Of a stretch of DNA of 64,000 nt, positions 26,701 through 38,300 are shown one piece after another. This DNA is from Actinernus sp. WN-2022 (Eukaryota > Cnidaria > Anthozoa > Actiniaria > Actinernidae): the NCBI GenBank assembly GCA_030867875.1, contig JAOWCC010001501.1, positions 17,823,524 through 17,887,523 on the forward strand, written 5' to 3'. Each line of letters starts with the position of its first letter. Position 1 is the stretch's first letter. The position numbers were made by a program, and so were the translations under genes. The notes beneath the pieces were generated by a model, which saw nothing but the letters and a program-made list of their open reading frames with translations, had not been told where the DNA came from and did not search any database.

Positions 26701-29700
26701 ATACTCTATCTTCTACGCTTGTTTAAAAATCTGACCTTTCCTGACCCATGACCACGTAAGTAAAAGCCTGGGTCGATACCTCGGTAGACGTCATTTAATT
26801 AATTCAACTTTGCAACAATTTGAATAAAAAGCTACAATTTTCACTAATATGACTTTTTCCTTTACTAACAGCTCATAAACTGTGTATATTATCTAAAAAT
26901 CGATGTTGTTGTGATAGAAAGGTGTCATGGAGTATAATGCATTAATGAGATGACGTCGACCGAGTTATCGACCCAAGCTTTTACTTACGCGGTCATGGGT
27001 CAGGAAAGGTCACGTTTCCACGTTTCCAAACAAGCGTAGAAGATAGAGTATTCTCTGTAAACCAAAAAATTATTTGCAGGAGTACTCAAAACTTTTCTGA
27101 GATTCATAGCTATGAAAATTGCAGGAAGGCTCATATGCACTTTAAATGTAAGGGTTATCTTGGATCAGTTGACAGGTACATTATTGAAGAAACATAAGCC
27201 TCTGGCTTGGGAGATTCTGAAACTGCAAAATAAACCTTTGGTTTGGTTTTTGATTTGAAATCCCCTTGCAAACTTTGCAAAATTATCCATTTAACTGAGG
27301 TGTATTTAGACTCGTTCTATGAATGATTTGGGGTTGAAAATGGGATTTTTTTTAATTTCAGGGTTATGTTTTTAGAAGATGTGTATGAGAATTTGAGAAA
27401 ATCTGCAATGACACTACATGAGAATAGAACGTGTCATGTACAATATTGTATAACGTTATTCAATATTTCATCAGTTGTTTTGTTGTTGTGAAGAGGGCAA
27501 GCATTTATAAACTTTGTGTGACAAATAGTCTACATTTTGTATTTGTCTTGGCGAAGTGTGGTTTAACTCTCAAAACGGCAAAGTGAAACACTGTTGATAT
27601 TTATTTATTTATTTATGTTTGCGATGGAGTTCTTATTTATCCAGTTTTGCATGATTTCATGTCCTCAGCCGTGAGTGATTCTTCGACGAAAGAACAAGAG
27701 AATATGGTACATCACTCCTTTGTGAGCTCCGTCTTTGTTGCCCGCAGAAGGATGCCAGAAGTACTTCCATTTTTTCTAGTCACACTTAACTCAGTGTTTT
27801 GTTTGCATTTGGAAAGCTGATCGAGGATTGTCTATTACGAAGCTCTTTCGTTGAAATATTCTTCAATCATCTACTAGATACATGTAGAATGTTAGATACA
27901 ATCATGTATATACATGTATGATTCACATTTCTTTTGACTTTCTTTTTAGCTCCATAATAATTTGTCTGTAAAAGTCGGTTGGTTGCCACAGTCCAGCCCA
28001 AGCTCAGCCATGTTTTGAGTACCATTTCTATATGTACATGTGCACATAAAATTAAAGTGACAGGGAGCTTGGGCTACCTGTGTTGTAACAAATTTGCATA
28101 AAAAAGGTTTATTATTCAAAAAAGTGAGTGGACCTTCAACACAAGTCTCTGTGGCTAAGCGGTAAAGTTCTGGACTTTCAAGGCAGAGATATACATTTGG
28201 TAAGTGTACCATATATATGACAGTAAGTAAAATTAATGTGCCAAGTTAATTAGCAAATTACAAGTTGATGGTATGGGAAGGGACTTGGGAGGGGTCAGAA
28301 AGGGGATAGAGGTAAGGGGAGAAATGGGAAAGAGATTAGGGGGAGAAATGGGAAAGCGATTAGGGGGAGAAATGGGAAAGAGATTAGGGAGAGAAAGAGA
28401 TTAGGGAGAGAAAGAGGAAAGAGTTCAAGGGGTAACTTTTTCAGGGGGAGGGGAGGGTGGAAATTTTTTCCTTTTGAAAAAAACAATTGTAATAACCCCC
28501 CTTTTCTTTTATGAATCCCCCAAAAAAATTAAAATCCTTTTTAGAATCTTGATATATATCCACAATTGGATTTTAACCAACCGGTAGGTTGAATCTGATT
28601 TTACCTACATGTAGGTTAAATCGAATTCTACCTAGGTTGAATCGGATTTTACCTACAACATACATGTACATGTATACAACAATATAAAATGCTAGCCCAT
28701 TTTTTAACAAGCGGACCAGAAGTCCAATAGATGTGTACATGTACTTCTGTTAGTACTGACAAAAGCCTAATTCGATCATCAAAATAATGGACAGTCTAAT
28801 ATATCAGATGAGTATAGTACTTACAGGCACCTAAATAATTATTGTATGCAATAATGTTTCTTTTTTTAAAAGGTAACAGTATTCATTTACATGTATGTAG
28901 CGCAAATTCTATATGAATATATTCAAATGCTATTTTTGTGATATGGACTGCTATTGTCTAGACCTTAATACATGTACAGTGCTGTTCGAAAGTAACACAA
29001 CCGAATTTCGCCGATTTTCGGCGAATGTTGTTCTTTGTTTAAGATTTGAAAATTCGTCGAAATTGCGTGTGTGAATGCGTCGAAATTTCGATGAATTTTT
29101 GTTGAGCATATCAAAATTTCTAACAGGACCGACCGAAATTACGATAATATTTGCATACTGAAATTTCAGTAGTATGGGTCATACGCCGAAATTTTGGCAA
29201 ATTTTCGTTGAACATATCGAAATTTAGGACCAACCGAAATTACAGTAATATTTTCACACCGAATTTTCGATAATAGGGGCATACACCAAAATTTCGATAA
29301 GTTTAGCGCGGATGGCTTCAGAGTCGTAATTTATAGCTTCAGTAGCGTTTCATTCTAACACGGCGCTTTTCTTAGTCAGTTAAGCAGACGAATGACTGCA
29401 TGTGTTAACTAATAAACTGAGTATCAGCCGCCTGCGTCTAAAACGAACTGTTCAATTTCTCAACTTTAAATTGAGACCGTTCGCATGTTTGTGTGTGCTC
29501 TAGAAGTGAAACTAGTAAAGACAGATTCTAGCTGTCATGTCTTCTGGGGTCAAAACTAAGAGCGAACGAAAGCCGCAAATTGTTACCCAAAGCATGAAGT
29601 ATATTCTGGTTACGCTCCAAAGACTTGTTATTTATTAAACACAGTAATACTTTAATAAAAGAACACAAGTCTTCCAAGTGTGAAACCAGAATATACTTCT

Positions 29701-32305
29701 GCTAAGTTTAGCACGGGCGTTTCCAGAGTTTCATTCTACAGCGTTTTCCTAGTCAGTTTAAACACAGGAATTACTGTGTTTAATGCACCTATCAATGTCA
29801 ACCCCCAGGGGGGGAGGCCGGGCAGATGTGGGGCATTTGACCGTTCTTGGTGTCCCCACCCTGGGGAATTTGAACAGGAGCCTGGACCCCAGGGTGGGGA
29901 CATTTGACTTTTGGAAGAGAGGGACTGGTACTAAATATTTGTCGGCCATTTTGGATTCGTCTAAAAGGTAGGTTTACCGTCCAGTTCACATTAAAAATAT
30001 AAATTAATTTAATACTTCAACGCTTCATTCCTATTTACTATAGATCATTCCAAATACTTCTTAAATTTGTGTAAATCAATTTCATACAGGGGTGGGGGAT
30101 TTGATCCGTTTTGATGCAGAATTTAGTCGCCAGGGTGGGGATTTTGACCAAAAATTCTCCCAAAAAGTCAAATGCCCCACATCTGCCCGGCCTTCCCCCC
30201 CTGGGGGTTGACATTGATAGGTGCATAATAAAGAACACAAGTCTTCGGGAGTGTGAAACCAAAATATGCTAAGTAGCGTGGATGTCTCCAGTGTAAGTAA
30301 TTTGTCACGCTTCAGGAGTTTAACCAATGAGAGGAAAGCTGTCCCACGGTCATTAGTATGCAAAAGACTTGTTTCAGATCAACGATGCTATGCTAAAACG
30401 TTTGATACAAATTTGCTAGAATACATGTAAGTTTTCGCCTAATTCAGTGAAATAGATGCATTATCTTTTGGTTTTGCACGTACAACGACAGGGACTGAAT
30501 TTTCGAATCTTACTCGATGAGAAGCCGCTCCCGGACCTTTGAAATATTAATACTAGAAATGGAATAAACTGTCTGCACCGATCGACTAGCGAATATTATG
30601 TACTTAATTACTTCTAAAACTTGCCTTCAATGACACTTAACTACTAGAAAAAAACCGCCAACTGGTGTTGTATCTTCTTCTTCCATTATTTCTGCTTGTC
30701 CTATAGCTTCTCACACGTTTTGAAATTCGCTACAACTACCAGAACCGTGCTTATTTGGTAACTTGGTGCGATATGACCATTTTTCAGAGACCGAAAAAAT
30801 AACACAAACCTGTCAAGTCATCAACGTTAATGGCCCTCAAGCAATTTGAGGTGTGCATGCAGAAGCCACCTCGCGAGATTCTGATGTTTATACTCAAGAA
30901 AAACAATGCATTCCTCTAATCTCCCGTAATTTCTAAGCGGCTTCTGACTAGAGCGCAAATCCAGGTTACTGTGTTTGCCAGTTGCAATATTTCTATTGGA
31001 AAATTCGAAGTTATGAAATTTTTATTGGAAAATTCGATGTTACAAAATTTCTATTGGAAAATTCGAAGTTACGAAATTTCTATTGGAAAATTTGACGTTA
31101 CGAAATTTCTATTGGAAAATTCGCCATTACGAAATTTCTATTCGAAATTCCTTATCGAAATTTCGAAGTGTTTTCGGTAAAACTCGCAGCACTTAAACAA
31201 TGAAACTTTTGAATTTTCGACGTATTTTCACAAATATCGTAATGTCGTAATGTCGTTTTGAAAGTTACGAAATTCGGCGAAATTCGGTTGCGTTACTTTC
31301 GAACAGCACTGTAGGTACACAAATCATGTAAACTTTACTTAGGCAAGCTACTAGCCTCATCAACACTAAAAGTTCATACTACTAATAACTATAAAATAAT
31401 ATACTATTTATTTTAACAATTATTATGTTATAAATAGAAAATAATACAAGGGCATGCAGAGATATGGAATTTATCTTCAAGTGTTAAACTCGATATCTCA
31501 TGAGTGAGCGCAGCGAATGAGATATTGAGTTGAACACAAGAAGATAAATTCCATATAATTATCTCCAAGTGCCCATGTATTGTTTTATTTAATTTATAAA
31601 CAATACTTGGACCTGGGCTTGGTTGTTCAAAGTAAGGGTAAGCGCGTGATGTGGAAATAGCTGATTGGCTGAAAGGCGATATCCACACACAAAAAATTAT
31701 CATATTTTTACGTGTATTCAGATTTGAAGTTTCTCAGTACTGGAAATCCTTGTAAAACACTGTAGTTTATAGAATAAAATTCATTACCTTATTACAGGAA
31801 ATTAATGCTCCAATATGAAATTAACGAAAATCTTTAAAATTTGTGTTAATTTTGTTGAGTATTAATTTCCACGACATTAATTAAGTGGAGCGTTAATTTC
31901 AACGACCTTAATTTCCATTAAAGGGGCCATCTCACCCACAGTGCTTAGCGTGCTTTTGTTATTGTTTATACCCGGGACTTTGACCCCTTGTTCACGGCGG
32001 GAACCTCACAAACTAAGCGTATTCTTTATGTTGGTGACATGATAATTTTGATTTGAACATGGATGACCTTGATGAAACAAATATAATAGTACCTTACAAG
32101 TTGAATGTGAAGTCAACAAAGTGTTATACAGCAGTACTTGGCTGTACTATAATATTTACTGCTCACCCGTCGCTGCTACATGTATAAACAGAGAACACTC
32201 TCTCCGGGTAATACTAATAATTATGAAAGCGAGAGGTTTCTCTCCTCGGTTTTATTTTTACTTGCAGACAGAGAGAAAGAGAGAAAGAGAGACAGAGACA
32301 GAGAC

Positions 32306-32355
<50 letters not shown>

Positions 32356-35300
32356 ATATCGAAGGGCACTTTCGTAACCAAAAACAGGGCACTTTGGTAA
32401 CGAATAGGGCACTTTGGTAACCTGGCAGGGCACTTTCGTAACCGGAAAGGGCACTTTGGTAACCTGGCAGGGCACTTTCGTAACCGGAAAGGGCACTTTG
32501 GTAACCGGGAAGGGCACTTTGGTAACCAACAGGGCACTTTGGTAACCAATAGGGCACTTTGGTAACCTGGTAGGGCACTTTGGTAACCTCAGTGGGACAT
32601 GCAGTAGGGCATTTTGGTAACCATAGAAGACTCAGGCGGGTAGTACAACAAGTTTATTCACTAAATTTGGCATCTCGTGCTCGACTTTAAGAGCAACAAA
32701 TCATATGGAGCATTAATGCTAAAAATCTAAATATACCAAAATTGTAACAAATAAGGTAGGAAAGCTATGCCTTCCCCTATCAAAACACAACTACTACTCT
32801 ACATCTACATCTAGATTATCATGCATTAACATTTACTAGACATAAAACATTCGTAACGTTTCTCAATCTAAGTCCTAACTTTTCAATGTAAATTAGATTT
32901 TAACAACGACTTAAAGGAGCAGTGTCACGATTCTGATTGGTTGTTATAGACAATGGAAAAATCACGCTATGTCACGCGCCGCTGCAAATTTCCCTTTCGA
33001 ATGAAATAAATAAAATGCTGCTTTATAAAAATCAGTAACATCAAACATAACCATATAATACTGAAGTATAGTTTTAAAGCAATTTCGGCTCGAGATATCG
33101 TGCAAATACGCCGATGCAAGCGGATTACTCACGGACTTCTACTTCTGTCACGTCTTTTGATTTCTTGTCCACCTGACACATTTTCAAAACTTTGGGCATG
33201 AATACTAATCGTGACATTGCTCCTTTAAGAGCCGAATACCCTGTCACTTCGAAATATCACTTGAAAACTCCTTGTAAACTGCGGTGCGAAATTATCCATA
33301 TATATATAGCTCGTTCTATGAATGATTTGGGGTTGGAAATGGTTAATTAGGTTTTTTTTTATTTCAGAGTTAGGCTTTTAGAAGGTTTTTATGAGAATTT
33401 GAGAAAATACATTATTAATGAAACAAGTGTCAGGGTATTTAGCAGTTACTCCTTTTACAACTAAAATGTTTCTATACCTATAGTATATGCAAGCCGGCGA
33501 TATGCTTAACGTGACATCTTCTTGTCAAGAGATCAGAGTGCAAAACCTTAGCAATAGTTTCTCTTCATCGTGTTTTCTATTGCTTAAATGCACTACATAA
33601 TATCTAAAACTGAACATATCAACGTGCGGCAGCGCGGTATTAGGTAGTACAAACAAACCATGGAAACCAAACTATTACTCAGTATAAAGAATGTAATATA
33701 TAAAGTGGTAAGCTGTAGTGCTAAGTGTACACGCCCTACGAGGGAAAGAGAAAAAATCTCTGACCCAAGTGGGACTCGAACCCAACGACCTCCAGGTTAC
33801 ATGTCTGGCGCTCTACCAACTGAGCTATCAAGTCAGATGAGAGCAATCGTGGGTATTGGTGCGTTATATGGGGTCACGGCGATTATATATGTATATGTAT
33901 AATAAATTATGTGCGATACGAAGTTTAGCATATCATTGTATTCTGTGCGTTTTGGAATCCGCCCAAGTGTACACGTGTTGTTTGGTATGGCAATTGGTGT
34001 TATTCGTTGTAGCGTGTTATGTTAAGCTAGTTGTGTAATAGCTTTGTTTAAGGAGTATATAAGCAGGTAATTAGAGTTAGTTCGTTCTCTCGGTCGCGTG
34101 TCCAGCACTTCTACAGTTTACTTTATTAAAGTCTAATTAATTAAATTAATTTTTTTCTTTTTCTTCATTTCAGTGCTGGGATTACGGTCATTTGATAAGG
34201 AATTGTCCGTCAGTTATCGCAACTTCCAACGCCTCTAGCCGTCCGCCAGCCCGGGCGTGACAACTAACAGAAAGCAATACTTTCAGTGTTGATGCAGACA
34301 TTGTTGATACCGATGAGTATCCTTTAATCGTTGATTATCAACTAAGTAAAGGGGTTGAGTTTGTAGAAGGTTCTACCAGCGTGAAAGGTCGCCTGAAACA
34401 GTGTTATAACTATTGGAAATCTGCTATCGATGCCCCCAAGTTTGTATTAGATATTATATCCGAAGGTTATAAGTTACCTTTTACTGAATTTCCACGGCGG
34501 TGTTATCTATGGAACAATCGCTCTTCCAGGGATCATTCCCAGTTTGTAGAAGAAGCTATTGTTAAGTTGTTATTGAACGATTGTGTGCAAGAGCATTTGG
34601 AGCCACCCTATTGCGTGAACCCATTAACAGTTGTCGAAGGAAAGAAGCTAAGTCTGTCTTTACAAACATTCGTTTAAGTACGAAGATTTACGCTGCCTTT
34701 CTAAGGTATTTGAGCTCAACTACTGGTTCTTCACGTGGGACCTCGAATCTGGATACCATAATGTAGATATTTATAGCGGTCACCACCAATACTCGGGCTT
34801 CGCCTGGTCTTTCGACGGTAAAACTCGCTATTTCGCATTTAAGGTTCTTCCATTCGGTTTGAGTACTGCTTCTTTTTGTTTTACCAAATTATTGCGTCCT
34901 TTGGTAAAGCGTTGGCGTTTAATGAGTCACAACTGCTTCGTTTATTTAGACGACGGAATCTCGGGACATCCGGACACGGATTGTCGGCACGTGTGGCTAG
35001 TTTAATACATTAGAAAGACTTGAAGTTAAGTGGATTGAAAATGAACGCTAAGAAATCGTTCTGGGAGCCTATATTTTTTATATGCAAGTCGAATGGCTTG
35101 GTTTTATTATCGACACTATGAGAATTAAGTTTCGTGTTCCTACCAAGAAATTGTTAAGCTGCAAAGTAGGCTGGATGTTATGATAGCTTCGGGCAGTACG
35201 ACCTTCAGAGAACTCGCGGCAGTTGCCGGTTTCAGTTCGTTGTATTTAGCAGTCGGTCCGATTTCTAGGTTATTTACGAGGCAAATACATTTTACTATTC

Positions 35301-38300
35301 AATCAAGATCGCATTGGGATTGTACATTTCCTCTTTCTATGCCCTTGACGGAAGAGTTACGATTCTGGTATGTCAACATAGAAGCCTTTAACGGCTATGG
35401 TATAGAACCGAAGTTTTCTTCAGGTGCTGTTATTTATTGTGATGCTAGTGATTACGCTTATGGCGGTTTCTGTGTTAAGTTATATGAGCAGCCGGTCAGC
35501 CGGTATGTTTAACGAATTCGAGAGCCGTCAGAGTTCAACATACAGTGAACTGAAGGCCATTTACTACGTCCTTAAGGCTCATATCGCATCACTCACACAC
35601 AAGAAAGTGAAATGTTTTACTGATAATGTAAACGCATCCAGAATTGTTTCGATCGGTAGTCCTAAGCAGCAGCTCCAATCATCAGCGACAGATATATTCC
35701 GGTTATGTTTGGAAAACGACATGCAAATAGATGCGCAGTGGATACCTCGCGATGCTAGGCCATCGGCTTTCTTCTGGCCTTTATTAAAGCCTAGTCCTTC
35801 GAAATTTGCTTCATTTATTAAAGAAGTTGTATGCTTGCCTAAGAGATCTGACTTAATCATTCCTGGTCCAGGTCAGAACGTGTATTATCACAGCAAGCCC
35901 TCGGTTTTCTTCGGTTGCGCGAAATTCAACATGCTGGCGTTACGTATAGATTTCAGGTTAGCAATCTCGATCATGACTCACTTTATTTATTTTTTGGGGA
36001 TTAAGTGATTACTAGGTATGCCACAGAATAAGTACCATATTAGTTGAGGTACACAATACAGCGAGATATACCTGAGAGGAAGTACCTTAAGCTATTATTC
36101 AACAGCGTAAGCGGAATTGCCTCAGAAGACGATTGTGTCTGAGAATGAAACCCGTTTTTTACGGAAGTACAGCAATATGCCTGAGAGGAAGTACCTTATG
36201 ACTATTAATGTCTATAGCATAAGTGGAATTGCCTCAGAAGACGATTGTGTCTGAGAACGAAACCTTTTTTTTTATGGAAGTACAGCAATATGCCTGAGAG
36301 GAAGACCTTATGACTATTAATGTCTATAGCATAAGTGGAATTGCCTCAGAAGACGATTGTGTCTGAGAATGAAACCTTTTTTTTATGGAAGTACAGCAAT
36401 ATGCCTGAGAGGAAGTACCTTATGACTTAATGCCTATAGCATAACTGGAATTGCCTCAGAAGATTTATGTCAGAGCATATTATAATCGTAAGTCAAGGCT
36501 GGGTACCGGGAATCAATAGATACACAAAAAGAGAATTGTGTCCTGTATGAGATCTATAATGGAATCAGTTATAACTGTAATAAGGCGATATGCCACTATT
36601 AAGGGATATACCCGAGAAGAAGTACCTGTTATAAGGGAAGTTAAGGTAGTATTAATGGCTATACCTTATGTCAGTATAGCGTAAGCAAAATTGTGTCATC
36701 GAGAAATAAACTATAATGAAGTAAGGCAAGATGCCAATATGCGTAGATATATGCGAATAAAAGTACTTTATAGCTTTAGTTCACTACTAATCCAGTTATT
36801 TTCTCCAAGATCTGTTGCAGGTCGGTAAGTTTAACACGAGCCTTGAGGTGCATCTTTGCAAGTCATAGTTCCGCAACTGATTGACATCTTAGTGGAGTCA
36901 AGTGCAGCCACTACAGCGCAGAAGTACAGTAGCGGGTGGAAGAGATGGAAAGTATTAACGACATACATGTAGGATGGAAGAATCCGAAATCCAAATATAG
37001 ATACATGGAAACCATTCCCGAAGAACTTGTAAAGATCACCAAGGCTATGAACATTTAGAATACAGTAACTTAGAGCCCCCGTAGGAAGGGCTGGCGTCTG
37101 GAGCCTCGGTTCCTACCCAGATTTCCTGCGCTCACAATCCGTTAAGTGAGGGCAGGTTTTTTCTGGCCTCCGAGTATCTGCTGCGGCGGTTACGTGCTCA
37201 GTTCGCCTTAGTAATACAACTACACCATTTTATTTAGTCGCAATTCCGTGCGATACAATTCTGTTACATATACGCATAATAATTATTCAAACCAAATGGA
37301 GTAACACGAGCTGGGGTATCCAACCCTCGGGGAGTGCCTCATTGGTCAGTCAAGAAATCTGATAATTATTAATTTCAATATTGTATTGTAGAATTATTCT
37401 TTATAATAATAATTCGCAGTGCTGGTCTACCACGGCACATGCAATATTCTCCACACTGTGTCTGTCTTGTTAGTTATTGAAAGGGTAAAATAGCACAGTA
37501 AAATAGCACTAGTAAGTGTAAAGAATGTAATATATAAAGTGGTAAGCTGTAGTGCTAAGTGTGCACTCCCTACGAGGGAAAGAGAAACAATCTCTGACCC
37601 AAGTGGGACTCGAACCCAACGACCTCCAGGTTACATGTCTGGCGCTCTACCAACTGAGCTATCAAGTCAGATGAGAGCAATCGTGGGTATTGGTGCGTTA
37701 TATGGGGTCACGGCGATTATATATGTATATGTAGTTATGATATTGAATCATGTTTGCCGCGTAGCACTAGTAAGTGTAAAGAATGTAATATATAAAGTGG
37801 TAAGCTGTAGTGCTAATATATTTACCAAAGCACTCATCAGATCGGACGAGTAAAATTTATCACGTACAATTAGTCTATTTTCTTCAGAGCTTTGCAAGTC
37901 AATTTTTATGAGATTAAAATGTTTAATTAACAATATGTTTTAATGGGAAATCTTGTCAGGTCTGAAATTGTGTGAGGTTTATTTATCGTAAGGGAGGGGT
38001 GGTCCATCACAACATACAGTCTCTTATGGTATGTCTCACCTTGGGGAGACAGTCAGTTCGATTCTAGCAAGGAACGGCGTTGTGTCGACGAATCAAAGAG
38101 GCGTTTCACATTCCCTTGCGGGTTAAACTTTTTCGTACAAGTTAATTTCACATTCAGACAATTAGAATTTGATTGGACAAGTCAAATGAAAAAAACAATA
38201 ACGTTTTTTGCCCTGCGAAAGTTTTTATTTTTCCAGGACTCTACATGGCTGCGTGGTCTAACGTGCTGACGGAATCATGTAAATATTAATTAACCATCAG

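Larger units (their letters stand above)
28977..31311. mobile_element. 2.3 kb TA-flanked element with CAGTGCTGTTCGAAAGTAAC termini
   Basis: Inverted termini CAGTGCTGTTCGAAAGTAAC, (A/G)CAACCGAATTTCGCCGA are flanked by TA on both sides (28975-28976, 31312-31313), as for Tc1/mariner-type insertions. The interior is rich in CGAAATTTCG words. It holds GAAGTATATTCTGGTT as an inverted pair (29597-29702), direct repeats of a GAACACAAGTCTTC...GTGTGAAACCA segment (29662 and 30233), a nested MITE (29784-30225) and a 29-bp tandem array (30989-31150). No transposase seen. Confidence 0.65.

Noticed and set aside
28145..28200. GTGGCTAAGCGGTAAAG resembling a tRNA D-arm
   Set aside because: No B box or cloverleaf follows; not called as an RNA gene.
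32121..32578. Several 65-111-codon frames with ER, SL or LPKCP repeats
   Set aside because: By-products of the GA tract and the GGGCACTTTGGTAACC minisatellite.
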